From assembly GCF_014287585.1 (NCBI RefSeq), contig NZ_JACOOJ010000017.1, positions 1 through 64,000 on the forward strand: a stretch of DNA of 64,000 bases. The letters are read 5' to 3'. A program made the translations under genes and the position numbers. Source of the stretch: Parabacteroides hominis. Its GTDB lineage: Bacteria; Bacteroidota; Bacteroidia; Bacteroidales; Tannerellaceae. Of this stretch, positions 36,495 through 45,903 are shown piece by piece. Position 1 is the first letter of the stretch, and each line of letters starts with the position of its first letter. The notes below the pieces were generated by a model. The model searched no databases, was not told the origin of the DNA, and worked only from the letters and a program-made list of their open reading frames with translations.

Positions 36495-39152
36495 TCATTC
36501 GCCAAACTCCGACTGCTGCCTTTCAACCTCTTTCAGTTTCAAGGAGTTCAACTCCTTGCGCAAACGCTCCACTTCCCGCTCGGCATCCGTTTTGGAGGCG
36601 GCGGCTTGTCCGGCGGAGACATTGCTTAGCGGGATGCGGGCGGCATCCGCAGCATCATAGACCAAAGGGAATGCAGACGATTTCGATTCAAGTTCCAGTT
36701 CACCGCTTACCGGCATTTGCGAACCTTCGAACAGGACACTGGCTGTGATCCGTATCTTACCCGGTTTCAAGGTAGACTGGACAAGGACAGGCGCCGTCCC
36801 CCACTTTACGGGAGCCGGATTTGCCAGCACGCCGGAACCACCTAACAAACGTCCTTCACCCTCAATGGAGAAACGGATGTTGTAGTTATTCAGCCGTTTG
36901 ATGTTCCCATTCTTATCCGCAACGGCAGCCACTACCGTCACGAAATCGGAGCCATCGGCTTTCAGGTCCGTACCCTCGTTGTCCACCCACAACAGGATCT
37001 TTTCAGGGCGGCGGGCAGGTACGACTTTATGCGTAGCCACAACCTTACCGTCGATCAGACCTTCGGCAAGCAGATAGACATCGTCCTGTTTTTTAGCTCT
37101 TGAAAGAGCTTTGTCGACCATAAAATCATAGACGTCCGGGAAGGTGATAACCGGCGAAGGCATTCCCGGACGGTTCTTGTCTTTCTTATAAGTATAAGTC
37201 TTTCCGTCTTTGTTGAACGTAAGGCGAACCTCGTCGCAATTGGAATAGACCGTCACATCCTTACCTGAGAAAGGTGTCATTTCATGCGCAATATACACCA
37301 TCGGCCCGCTTCCGGCAAGCTGGTCGTCCTTCACTGCCGGACGTTGCGCCATAAACATATAATAGGAATATTTCGGCTGGCGGAAGACGTCCATCAAGCC
37401 ACCGTAGAACGGATCGGGATGGTAGCCGCGCTGGTGGTCGAACGAATGCCAGAGACAACCGCCGACATGCTGCGGGGACTGCTTGTAAAGCACATCGTAG
37501 CTGGTCACCGGATAAGAAGGGCTTGCATAATGCTGTGCCTGCACACGCATCGGCTGTTCGCCCCAGTTACGGGCTACACGGCTCGGCGAATTGTGGGAAC
37601 TCCAGTCGTCCACATTGTCGCCCCACTCACGGGTGAAATAGGTCTTCGACGGATCGATCTCCTTAGAAGCATCCTGCATATTGGCAGGATGGGCAAAATA
37701 GACCGGGAAATTCTCATGCCCGCGTGCTTCGCTGTCACTTCCACTGTAGCAATAAGGATAAGGATATTCGGCATCCACGATATCACGGGTGTTCTTGGCG
37801 AAATCAGCCGGATACCAGGTCTCGTTCAGAATCGGTTCCCACAGCCAAACACAAGGATGGTTGCGGTCGCGACGCACGACATTGCGGATATCGCTATACA
37901 CGCGTTGCGCAAATTCAGGCGCATCGTTCCAAAACTGCCAGCCGGGCGTATTGACGATCACGAACAAGCCCAACTCGTCGCAAGCATCCATAAAGGCAGG
38001 ATCCTGCGGACAGTGAGCGTTACGGATGATCTCCATCCCCGCGTCCTTCAGTTTTTTTGCATCCCGCCAGTGAATACTATTCGCTACGGCATTCCCGACA
38101 ACGGCAAAGTCTTGATGGCGATTAGCTCCGATCAACGGCTTCCCGTACGGTTTGCCATTCAGATAGAAACCATCTTTCCCCTTAAACTCTATGCTGCGGA
38201 TTCCGACACGGCGGCGGTAACCGTCTACCACGTTCCCATCTTTATCGAGCACCCGCACCAGCAGGTTGTATAAGGTCGGTGTCGAAGGTGTCCAGAGCAT
38301 CGGTTGCTGCACCAGCAGTTTATCGGACGAGGTAGCCGCCTTGCCGGCTTTCACCTGGATCTTGTCATTCAGGTAGGCAACCTGTTTGCCGTCCGGTTGA
38401 AGCAATGTATATTCCACCACCCCGGTAAAAGACCTCTTCGTGGCATTGCGCACCTGCAACTTCAACTGTACTTCCGCTGCTGCTTCCGACACTTTACCGA
38501 AAGCGACAAACAAGCCACCTCCCGCTACCTCGTTTTCATAATTGGGATCGGTGATGAACACTTGGTTATGGGCGACCAGCCAGCAATCCCGGTAGATGCC
38601 GCCGAAATAGGTATAGTCCAACACATCCTGCGCCTTTCCGGGAGGATAGGAAGGATCGTCGCTGTTATCGGCCCAGACGGCAATCACATTGTCGCCGTTC
38701 CAGTCCAGCGCATCCGTCACATCGACCACGACAGGCAGGTAACCGCCGAAATGTTCCGTCAACAGTTTGCCGTTCACGAACACCTTGCTTTTACCCATTA
38801 TGGCCTCGAAATGCAGGAAAAGTTTTTTCCCTTTCAGAGCGGCATCGGGTGTGAAATGCTTGCGGTACCAGACTTCCCCCTGGTAATTGATGCAACCGCT
38901 CGCCTCGGTCGGCAGATACTCGATGCCGTTCGGCAAAGAGACGACCGTCCAGTCTTTATCATTAAACTCTTTCGTTTCCGCACCATCGGCAGCACCTTTA
39001 TAAAAGCGCCAAGCCGGATTCATCGAAAACACTTCACGCCCGCTGTTGTCCAGCCGGAAGAAACCCGCTGTTGAAAATTCGGGCTGATGGGCCGCCCACA
39101 AAGAGAGGCTAAGCCATATAAACACGAAACTGAATATAATTTTCTTCATCAT
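36495..39152 (-). CDS. GH2 beta-galactosidase-like enzyme with C-terminal coiled coil
   Basis: This 885-residue secreted protein (ATG at 39152 chosen; signal peptide ending near SLWAA; an ATG at 39173 would add 7 residues) is a GH2 enzyme: jelly roll (about 40-200), Ig-like domain, TIM barrel (about 325-600) with acid/base E444 in EPILNET and nucleophile E509 in FTREWGD, then Ig-like C-terminal domains. Domain style fits beta-galactosidase or related. The last 35 residues (DAEREVERLRKELNSLKLKEVERQ) are a charged, heptad-like helix, unusual for GH2, perhaps for oligomerisation. It lies downstream of the left-arm susCD past a terminator and repeat, so it may have its own control. Confidence 0.85.
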   Translation of the reverse strand: MMKKIIFSFVFIWLSLSLWAAHQPEFSTAGFFRLDNSGREVFSMNPAWRFYKGAADGAETKEFNDKDWTVVSLPNGIEYLPTEASGCINYQGEVWYRKHFTPDAALKGKKLFLHFEAIMGKSKVFVNGKLLTEHFGGYLPVVVDVTDALDWNGDNVIAVWADNSDDPSYPPGKAQDVLDYTYFGGIYRDCWLVAHNQVFITDPNYENEVAGGGLFVAFGKVSEAAAEVQLKLQVRNATKRSFTGVVEYTLLQPDGKQVAYLNDKIQVKAGKAATSSDKLLVQQPMLWTPSTPTLYNLLVRVLDKDGNVVDGYRRRVGIRSIEFKGKDGFYLNGKPYGKPLIGANRHQDFAVVGNAVANSIHWRDAKKLKDAGMEIIRNAHCPQDPAFMDACDELGLFVIVNTPGWQFWNDAPEFAQRVYSDIRNVVRRDRNHPCVWLWEPILNETWYPADFAKNTRDIVDAEYPYPYCYSGSDSEARGHENFPVYFAHPANMQDASKEIDPSKTYFTREWGDNVDDWSSHNSPSRVARNWGEQPMRVQAQHYASPSYPVTSYDVLYKQSPQHVGGCLWHSFDHQRGYHPDPFYGGLMDVFRQPKYSYYMFMAQRPAVKDDQLAGSGPMVYIAHEMTPFSGKDVTVYSNCDEVRLTFNKDGKTYTYKKDKNRPGMPSPVITFPDVYDFMVDKALSRAKKQDDVYLLAEGLIDGKVVATHKVVPARRPEKILLWVDNEGTDLKADGSDFVTVVAAVADKNGNIKRLNNYNIRFSIEGEGRLLGGSGVLANPAPVKWGTAPVLVQSTLKPGKIRITASVLFEGSQMPVSGELELESKSSAFPLVYDAADAARIPLSNVSAGQAAASKTDAEREVERLRKELNSLKLKEVERQQSEFGE

Positions 39153-39167
39153 TATGAATTTAAAATT

Positions 39168-39208
39168 TATCATCTATCCGTCTGCTGAAGCAGACGGCAA
39201 AAGAGAGG
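39168..39208 (-). repeat. Dispersed palindromic repeat (CCGTCTGCT family), copy 1
   Basis: A 20-nt palindrome CCGTCTGCTGAAGCAGACGG (39178-39197). On the minus strand its flanks read TCTCTTTTG before and ATAGATGAT after, identical over about 37 nt to the copy at 52852. It lies upstream of the GH2 gene. Confidence 0.8.
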
Positions 39209-39337
39209 CTACGACATAAGGTACAGCTTTGTCTGTTTGCTCACCCATAAATCATTATTTACACCTCTTTGGTCTATTTCGAACCGGGCGTACTCCGGGA
39301 ACGAACCCGAAATCTCCGGTGAAACCGTCGAAGAAAA

Positions 39338-39378
39338 GGGCCGGCTATAATACGTTTTTACACCATTACAGCCGGCCC
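39338..39378 (-). terminator. Terminator after left-arm susD
   Basis: GGGCCGGCT (39338-39346) pairs with AGCCGGCCC (39370-39378). On the minus strand the hairpin is followed by TTTTCTTC. It lies just downstream of the susD stop. Confidence 0.7.
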
Positions 39379-39411
39379 ATAAAGATAATACCTATTAAAA
39401 AAAGCCTTTAA

Positions 39412-40962
39412 TTACCAACCTTCGTTCGGTGTGCACAACGGATTCGCGGATATTTCCTTTGCAGGTATCGGATAATAGTAATAACGGTTCGTATCACCGA
39501 CCTTACCGGTCTTCAATTGTGTGTAACGGGCTTCATTACAAGTCTTCATACGATCTTCCAGCAATCCCCAACGGCGCAAGTCGTAGAAACGTTCTCCTTC
39601 CACGAAGAACTCGATGGCACGCTGGTGTTCCAAGTCATCGAAAACAGCTTCATAGGTTTGAGCCCCGCTATACGGATTCAGGTTGGCACGTTCACGGATC
39701 TGGTTCAGGTAGCTGATCGCCGTAGGAAGATCCTGCCTACCGCGCAGATAAGACTCGGAAAGCAACAGGAGAACATCGGCATAACGGATGGCACGCTCGT
39801 TGATAACAGACATAGGAGGATCGGCTTCAGATTCCGCCGTATTCCAGTTCTGATATTTCAAGATCCAATACGTATCCCATTTTTCTTCTTTAAACTTTTC
39901 GCGGAAAGGCGACAGGTAATACATGCAACCTTCATAATCCCAGGCTACCGACGAACGGGCACGATAATCAAAATTACCATCCTTGTCCTTCTCTTTCAGG
40001 AAGATGTTCATCATCTGCTGAGTCGGATTCGCTTCATACCAACCACTGGCTTCGGGTGCTGCATATTCTTTCGGACGGGTGTTTGTCTGGGTGGAATTGA
40101 TATTTTCTCCGTCACCCCAGATATCGGTTCCGCCGACCGGTTCCATCAACAGTTCGAAAATGCTTTCCGCATTGTTCTCATGCACATCGTCAAAGTTCCA
40201 GGAGAAATCTTCGACCAGACGATAAGCATAAGGAGATTTTGTCAGAGGCTCCAACACTTCGATCGCTTTATCGAAATTTTCCTCATACACATAGATCTTG
40301 CCTAAAACCGCATAAGCAGCGCCTTTGGTCGGCTTGCCGATCACCTCGTTCGCCACCGGCAGCAAAGAAGCCGCCGTGATCAGATCCTGTTCGGCTTGTG
40401 CCCAGATTTCAGCCTGTGAAGATTTGGCCAACGGGAAAGTGGACGGAGACTGTGATGCGGTCAGGCGCAAAGGCGCGTCCTTAAACTCCTTACCCAACTG
40501 GAACAGATAAAATCCACGGATAAACAGGCATTCGCCCTTCACTTTATTGATGAACTCTTCGGAAAGATCTCCTTTTTTTTCTTCCAGCTTCTGCATGATC
40601 GAGTTTGTCCGGTACAAAGCATTATAGAACTGGTAGAACATCCCCTGCGACAGCGTGTTGCCATTCGTATTGGTGAAATAGCAGGCTTGGAAAACATCAC
40701 TGATGTCATTTCTGAACTCCACTTCGTCGGCACGTGCAATACGCATCATGACTCCGCGGGTTCCATAATATCCGCCGTTCAGCGCGTTCTTCAAAGGAGT
40801 ATAGCAAGAGGTCAAAGCCAGTTCGAAATCAGCTTCGTTCTTCCAGAAAGTATCTTCCGTCGCCTTGTTCGGATTTGTTTGTTCCAACTGGGCGTCACAT
40901 GATGTGCACAAGCCGGCAACAGCCATTGCACAAAATATAAAATATAGATATATTCGTTTCAT
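39412..40962 (-). CDS. SusD/RagB-family lipoprotein (left arm)
   Basis: This 516-residue lipoprotein (lipobox CTSC, Cys22) starts its mature part with EQTNPNKATEDTFWKNEADFELALTSCY, in SusD style, has helical TPR units and ends AKEISANPLCTPNEGW with a typical RAIEFFVEGERFYDLRRWG block. It binds glycan at the surface over its SusC partner, whose gene ends 13 nt upstream. Confidence 0.93.
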   Translation of the reverse strand: MKRIYLYFIFCAMAVAGLCTSCDAQLEQTNPNKATEDTFWKNEADFELALTSCYTPLKNALNGGYYGTRGVMMRIARADEVEFRNDISDVFQACYFTNTNGNTLSQGMFYQFYNALYRTNSIMQKLEEKKGDLSEEFINKVKGECLFIRGFYLFQLGKEFKDAPLRLTASQSPSTFPLAKSSQAEIWAQAEQDLITAASLLPVANEVIGKPTKGAAYAVLGKIYVYEENFDKAIEVLEPLTKSPYAYRLVEDFSWNFDDVHENNAESIFELLMEPVGGTDIWGDGENINSTQTNTRPKEYAAPEASGWYEANPTQQMMNIFLKEKDKDGNFDYRARSSVAWDYEGCMYYLSPFREKFKEEKWDTYWILKYQNWNTAESEADPPMSVINERAIRYADVLLLLSESYLRGRQDLPTAISYLNQIRERANLNPYSGAQTYEAVFDDLEHQRAIEFFVEGERFYDLRRWGLLEDRMKTCNEARYTQLKTGKVGDTNRYYYYPIPAKEISANPLCTPNEGW

Positions 40963-40975
40963 ATAATTGCTTTAT

Positions 40976-43900
40976 TTAAAATGTTACGTTCAAACCCAAC
41001 ATAAATGTACGGTTGGAAGGATATATAAATTCATCGAAACCACGGGAATATACATTTGAAGAGTTCACGTCCGGCGTATAACCCGAATAAGAGGTAATCG
41101 TAAAGAGGTTTTCCGCATTGACATACACGCGGGCTTTCTGGACAAAGCCGTGGAACCAGGCTGTAGGCAACGTATAACCTACTTGCAGGTTTCTCAGACG
41201 GAAATAAGAACCGTTTTCCAGATAACGGTCGGATTCGGAACGGGCGTTCCGGTTCGGATCGGTCCAGATCAGACGGGGACTGGATGCATTCCGGTTTTCA
41301 GGTGTCCAATAATCCAACGTGCTCGCCAGGTAATTCGTACCACGGGTTACATCTGTCAATTCCAACCGCGTCGCATTGTAAATCTTATTGCCGGATACTC
41401 CCTGGAATCCGATGGAGAAGTCTACATTCTTATAAGTAAGATTACCATTGATCGAATAGGTGAATTTCGGGAACGGACTGCCGCTGTACACACGGTCGTC
41501 GTCATTGATCGTACCGTCATTGTTCGTATCCTTAAAACGGATATCGCCCGGTTGCGCACTCGGCTGGATCAGGACACCGTCTTTCTGGTAAGCCTGTACC
41601 TCCTCCGCGCTGTTGAAATAACCGTCGGTCGGGATCAGCCAGAAACCGCCGATCGGGTAACCGGCCAAAGTCCTTGTCGTATAAGTACCGCCATGAATCG
41701 TACCGCTTTCAATCGGTTGCATTCCATCTCCTAAGGCGATCACTTCGTTCTTGTTATAGGTCCCTAAGAAACTTACGCCATAAGAAAGGTCTTTATTCAG
41801 CGATTCATTCCATCCGATATTAAACTCAAAACCCTGGTTCCGGATCTTACCTGCATTCTGGATCGGATCGTTCGCACCACCGGACGAGATAGGGATCGGC
41901 ACATTCAGCAAGATGTCTTTCGTATTCTTCACATACCAGTCGGCTGTCAATGTCAAACGGTTACGCAAAGCCATGAAGTCGATACCGACATTCGTCATTG
42001 CGGTTTCTTCCCATTTGATATCCGGGTTGGCAAACGTTTTCGGGAAAGCGCCTTGTATCAATCCGCTCTTACCATCCGGGTAGTTAATACCGGTTGTCAC
42101 GACTGATACATATTGGTAATTGTCAATTTCCTGATTACCTAACACACCATAACCGCCTCTCAGCTTCAACTGATCCAGCCAGGACACGTTATTCTTCACA
42201 AAGTCTTCCTCCGCGATATTCCATCCGGCAGAGAACGACGGGAAATTACCATACCGGTTGTTAGATCCGAACTTGGAAGAGCCGTCACGACGGATAGTCG
42301 CCGTCAACAAATACCGGTTCTTGTAAGAATAGAACGCACGGCCTAAGATAGAAGTCAGCACGCTACGGTTGGAATTGCCGCTGACGGCCAAGCCCTGTGC
42401 AGCTGCATCTATCTCCCTGATTCCGGTAGGCATGCCCTGCCCTGATCCCTGCATGTAGCGATAGCGTGAATCCTGATAGGTATAACCGGCAAGTACGGAG
42501 ATCTTATGATCGCCGAAAGTACGGTCGAAAGTCAACAAGTTTTCAACCAGAACGTTACGCGTCCGGGTCTGCTGTTCCGTCACCTGCGTGATATCATTCT
42601 TATTCAATCCGTAATCGTACAAGCCTAAATAGCTGTTGTAACGGTAGAACTGGAAGTCTGGAGTCAGGTTCAATTTATATTTCAAACCCTTCATAAACTC
42701 GACGGAAACATAGGCATTGGCATAAATTTTCACGTTATCACTATAACGGTTCATCAGATTATCGTCCACCATACCTAACGGGTTATAGAGGTTTACGACG
42801 TCGCCATACAAGGCTCCGTAACCACCTGTCCGGCTCGCGTCATAGCGTTCGAGTGTCGGGATCGCCTGTATCGTATGCCCTACATATCCTCCACGAATCT
42901 CCGAAAGCAAAGGCTTATCCTGGTTGTAAGTCAGTACGATATTCGTTCCGGCCTGGAAAATGCCTTTCTTGAAATCCTGCTTGCTCTGCAACGTGTAACG
43001 CTGGTAGTTCGTACCCTTCATCACACCGTCTTGGTTCGTATAGCCCACACTATTATAATAGGTAGAATATTTACCGCCGCCTTTCACCGACAGGTTATAG
43101 TTCTGCATCAAAGCAGGGTTAAACATCAGGCTTTGCCAGTCATTATCCGGCTTGGAAGCCAGATCCGTTGCCATTTCGAGCGGGCTCATTCCAGCCGCCT
43201 GCCTGGAAACGGTCGTCACTTCCGCCCATCCGGCAGCATCCAGCAAATCCAGATATTTGGATGGCGAGCTGACACCGACATTGGCCGAAAGGTCGATAAT
43301 AGGTTTCCCCTCGGTATTGCTTCCCTCCTTCGTCGTCACGATGATGACACCATTGGCTGCACGCGAACCGTAGATAGCTGCCGAAGAAGCGTCTTTCAGC
43401 ACGTCGATACTGGCAATATCGTTCGGGTTGATGTGGTCGATTCCACTCATATACATACCGTCCACGATATACAAAGGAGACGAGTTATTCAAAGTTCCGA
43501 TACCACGGACCATGACACGTGTACTTCCTCCCGGAGCGCCACCCTGTGAAACGATATCCACACCGGCGATCTTACCTTGCAAGGCTTGCCCGATAGTCGT
43601 GTTACTCTGTGTATTCAGCTTTTCCGTGCTGACATTGGCTACGGACCCGGTCAAGTCCGCCTTTTTCTGCGTGCCATAACCGATCACGACAACTTCGTCC
43701 AGCGTTTTCGTATCTTCCAATAATACGACATTGATTGTTTTCTGGTTACCGACAACGATCTCCTTTGACAGGTAACCGATATAAGAAATATGCAAAACCG
43801 ATTTAGGATCAGCCTCGATAGAGAAATTACCATCTATATCGGTAACCGTACCATTTGTAGTGCCTTTCACTACAACATTCGCCCCAATGATCGCTTCGCC

Positions 43901-44335
43901 GTTATTATCGACGATCCGGCCGGTTAACGTATGTGCCTGCTGTTGAGCGGAAGCGATCGCATCCTGGCCCTTTGAGGATAAGATAATGTGAGTTCCTTCC
44001 ATTTCATATTCGATCCCTGCATTCCGGAAAAGGTTATCCAATACCTCCGAAACAGGTTTCGTTTTCGCCTTTACCGAAACCTTCCGGCTGACATTGACCT
44101 GGTTATTATAAATAAACAAGTAGTCTGTCTGACTTTCAATCTCATTCAGAATCTTTTCCAACTGAGTATTGTTTTTGTTAATACTAACCCGGGCGTTCTG
44201 CGAATGTGAATTTTCAGCATACGAGCAGAATACGCAGGCTCCCAAAAGGAATGTGGATATTCGCATAGTTCTCAAGATTTTTATACCTGACGGGGTTTTC
44301 GGATAATATCCTCCCGACAAAAAGTTTTTTTTCAT
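40976..44335 (-). CDS. SusC-family TonB-dependent transporter with STN signalling domain (left arm)
   Basis: This protein of about 1119 residues starts at the ATG at 44335 (MKKNFLSGGYYPK); an upstream frame adds 10 residues. After the signal region comes an STN domain (about 50-120: ISINKNN-type strand, LEKILNEIESQTDYLFIYNN, VSVKAKTKPVSEVLDNLF), then a carboxypeptidase-like domain, TonB box DEVVVIGYG, plug (VDGMYMSG, GSRAANGVIIVTTKEG) and barrel ending NVTF. The STN domain contacts a FecR anti-sigma factor at the inner membrane, so binding of substrate induces the locus. The fecR-like gene lies directly upstream. Confidence 0.94.
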   Translation of the reverse strand: MKKNFLSGGYYPKTPSGIKILRTMRISTFLLGACVFCSYAENSHSQNARVSINKNNTQLEKILNEIESQTDYLFIYNNQVNVSRKVSVKAKTKPVSEVLDNLFRNAGIEYEMEGTHIILSSKGQDAIASAQQQAHTLTGRIVDNNGEAIIGANVVVKGTTNGTVTDIDGNFSIEADPKSVLHISYIGYLSKEIVVGNQKTINVVLLEDTKTLDEVVVIGYGTQKKADLTGSVANVSTEKLNTQSNTTIGQALQGKIAGVDIVSQGGAPGGSTRVMVRGIGTLNNSSPLYIVDGMYMSGIDHINPNDIASIDVLKDASSAAIYGSRAANGVIIVTTKEGSNTEGKPIIDLSANVGVSSPSKYLDLLDAAGWAEVTTVSRQAAGMSPLEMATDLASKPDNDWQSLMFNPALMQNYNLSVKGGGKYSTYYNSVGYTNQDGVMKGTNYQRYTLQSKQDFKKGIFQAGTNIVLTYNQDKPLLSEIRGGYVGHTIQAIPTLERYDASRTGGYGALYGDVVNLYNPLGMVDDNLMNRYSDNVKIYANAYVSVEFMKGLKYKLNLTPDFQFYRYNSYLGLYDYGLNKNDITQVTEQQTRTRNVLVENLLTFDRTFGDHKISVLAGYTYQDSRYRYMQGSGQGMPTGIREIDAAAQGLAVSGNSNRSVLTSILGRAFYSYKNRYLLTATIRRDGSSKFGSNNRYGNFPSFSAGWNIAEEDFVKNNVSWLDQLKLRGGYGVLGNQEIDNYQYVSVVTTGINYPDGKSGLIQGAFPKTFANPDIKWEETAMTNVGIDFMALRNRLTLTADWYVKNTKDILLNVPIPISSGGANDPIQNAGKIRNQGFEFNIGWNESLNKDLSYGVSFLGTYNKNEVIALGDGMQPIESGTIHGGTYTTRTLAGYPIGGFWLIPTDGYFNSAEEVQAYQKDGVLIQPSAQPGDIRFKDTNNDGTINDDDRVYSGSPFPKFTYSINGNLTYKNVDFSIGFQGVSGNKIYNATRLELTDVTRGTNYLASTLDYWTPENRNASSPRLIWTDPNRNARSESDRYLENGSYFRLRNLQVGYTLPTAWFHGFVQKARVYVNAENLFTITSYSGYTPDVNSSNVYSRGFDEFIYPSNRTFMLGLNVTF

Positions 44336-44391
44336 ACCTTTGTAACTGATTTGAAGTTGATACAATGAATTTAAAAAATTGTGTTGATTGG

Positions 44392-44427
44392 AATGCCGGT
44401 AAATGCCCCCCAGCGCTTGCCGGCATT
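44392..44427. promoter_or_regulatory. Stem-loop between fecR and susC (left arm)
   Basis: AATGCCGG (44392-44399) pairs with CCGGCATT (44420-44427). The T-run that follows is on the plus strand, whereas both flanking genes are read from the minus strand, where a TTTTTT comes only some distance after the stem. It may act as an attenuator that separates low anti-sigma from high susCD expression, or stop antisense transcription. Confidence 0.45.
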
Positions 44428-44525
44428 TTTTCTGTTATTGACTGTATGTTTTCATGTCTCCTTTTATTTTATAAGGTTAATACTATTTATTGTGTTTTCT
44501 ATTTCTGTCCTTCTACCACTTGTGT

Positions 44526-45473
44526 TTATCTGATATATATAATCTGATTTTCATCGTCCCGTTCATACCTGAAGCGGATATCCCTTTGCAAGACCCTCAA
44601 CGCATAGTCGATACCGTCCGCTTGCCTGAACTTTCCCGTGAAATAATATTTCAATACATTCTTATTCTCAACAACTATGCTGACTCCGAAATATTTCTCC
44701 AGATCATTCATGATCGAGAGGAACGATTCGTTCCGGAAGCATATCAACCCTTCTTTCCAACGATAGGGGTTGTAATCGTCGACCGGCACGACTTCCAGTC
44801 TACCGTCCTTTTGCAGGCAAGCCTTGCTGTCCGGCTTCAACGTCAATGTATCTCCCAGACCGATACGGGAGGCGACCCGCACGCTTCCTTCCATCAGCGT
44901 AACCTCGAAATCGTCTTTATCGGAATAGCCTTCCACATTGAACTTTGTTCCCAGCACTTCCATATCGCATTTGCCCGTTTCCACGATAAAAGGTCTTTTC
45001 TTATCTTTGGCAACATCGAAATAGGCTTCCCCGTCTACCGTAACCTTGCGTGCGGACTTGTCGAACACAGCCGGATAAACGATCTTCGTCCGGGCATTCA
45101 GCCAGACATTCGTCCCGTCCGACAACGTGATGTTCACCCGTTGTCCGGTAGGGACATAAATAGACTGCATCGGCACTGCTCCGTCCTTATCCGAAACAAT
45201 CTGATACAAGAAGCTAAGTCCCAATGTCACAGCGACAACTGCCGCGATCTTGATTAACTCAGTTCCGAGAGTATTTAGGTTCCATGACTTGCGTCGCCTC
45301 TTTTCTTCAATCGTTTTTTCATCGCCAAGAAGCAACATCGAGTCGAATATCTTTCTCTCTTTCAAGAATTCGCGCCTGTTTTCCGGGGAATGTTCCATCC
45401 ATTGCCGGATCCGGGCTTCTTCTTCATAAGAGGCCGTTCCTTCAAAGAACTTATATAACGTTTCCCTGTCCAT
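44526..45473 (-). CDS. FecR-type anti-sigma factor (left arm)
   Basis: This 315-residue inner-membrane protein has a cytoplasmic sigma-binding N-terminal helix region (about 1-70), one transmembrane segment (about 74-92, IKIAAVVAVTLGLSFLYQIV), a FecR domain (about 100-220: VPTGQRVNITLSDGTNVWLNARTKIVYP) and a C-terminal DUF4974-like domain that meets the STN domain of SusC. It holds a sigma factor until the transporter signals. No sigma gene precedes it on its own strand; the only one nearby is divergent at 45904. Confidence 0.92.
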   Translation of the reverse strand: MDRETLYKFFEGTASYEEEARIRQWMEHSPENRREFLKERKIFDSMLLLGDEKTIEEKRRRKSWNLNTLGTELIKIAAVVAVTLGLSFLYQIVSDKDGAVPMQSIYVPTGQRVNITLSDGTNVWLNARTKIVYPAVFDKSARKVTVDGEAYFDVAKDKKRPFIVETGKCDMEVLGTKFNVEGYSDKDDFEVTLMEGSVRVASRIGLGDTLTLKPDSKACLQKDGRLEVVPVDDYNPYRWKEGLICFRNESFLSIMNDLEKYFGVSIVVENKNVLKYYFTGKFRQADGIDYALRVLQRDIRFRYERDDENQIIYIR

Positions 45474-45655
45474 TTTCGTCTTTTTTACTTACGCTTACAT
45501 AATACTAACAGTTCACAAGCCTGTATCCCCAGTTGGAAATGAAAAAAAATTTCATTTTTCAAGAAATATCCATTCCGACCAGTAACTATGCTTTCCGTCA
45601 TTCGCAATCTTGGAAACCTGCAATAAAACTTTTCTTACACGGCTTATATTTCAGC

Positions 45656-45777
45656 TTAGTACGCCATCTATTCTGTAATCGCCGACGGTGATTATAAAAT
45701 CAGCGGCGGCGATTATATAATTAGCGGCGGCAATTACATAATCAGCGGCGGCAATTACAAAATATATGACGTACTAA
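45656..45777. repeat. Tandem 21-nt palindromic array bracketed by an inverted repeat
   Basis: Four exactly contiguous 21-nt units start at 45675, 45696, 45717 and 45738. Consensus core TAATYRGCGGCGGCRATTA; the first unit is the near-perfect hairpin TAATCGCCG-A-CGGTGATTA. The array is flanked by TTAGTACGCCAT (45656-45667) and ATGACGTACTAA (45766-45777), inverted repeats of each other with 11 of 12 matching. Confidence 0.8.
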
Positions 45778-45877
45778 TCCATTTAATATATAGATCGCGG
45801 TAGATTTGTTTTAGATCAAGCCCTGTTAATTACCTATATCTCTTCCCAAGAATGACCGGGAATATTTTTAAAAACCT

Positions 45878-45885
45878 TATATTTG
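45878..45885 (+). promoter_or_regulatory. -7 element of the ECF sigma gene
   Basis: TATATTTG, 19 nt before the ATG at 45904, matches TAnnTTTG, so the sigma gene appears to be transcribed by the housekeeping sigma factor. Confidence 0.5.
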
Positions 45886-45903
45886 CGCTCACACAGCAAA
45901 GTT

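Larger units (their letters stand above)
45474..45903. promoter_or_regulatory. Divergent control region of the two glycan loci
   Basis: 430 nt between fecR (-) and the sigma gene (+), too short and stop-rich to hide another sigma gene. It contains a 4-unit palindromic tandem array (45675-45758) bracketed by a 12-bp inverted repeat (45656-45667 and 45766-45777), and the promoter of the sigma gene. No clear promoter for fecR was found, which fits recognition by the ECF sigma factor. Confidence 0.65.

Noticed and set aside
37284..38273. 329-codon open frame antisense to the left-arm GH2 gene
   Set aside because: It is a mirror of the GH2 barrel coding sequence with no recognisable fold; other long antisense frames (3958-4863, 10517-11065, 39517-40305, 42875-43549, 55522-56094) were rejected for the same reason.
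45656..45777. Confirmed invertible promoter
   Set aside because: The inverted repeats are short and imperfect and no invertase gene is in the window, so I list it only as a possibility.
45474..45903. A second ECF sigma gene for the left FecR
   Set aside because: The gap is shorter than a sigma gene and all frames are broken by stops and the repeat array.
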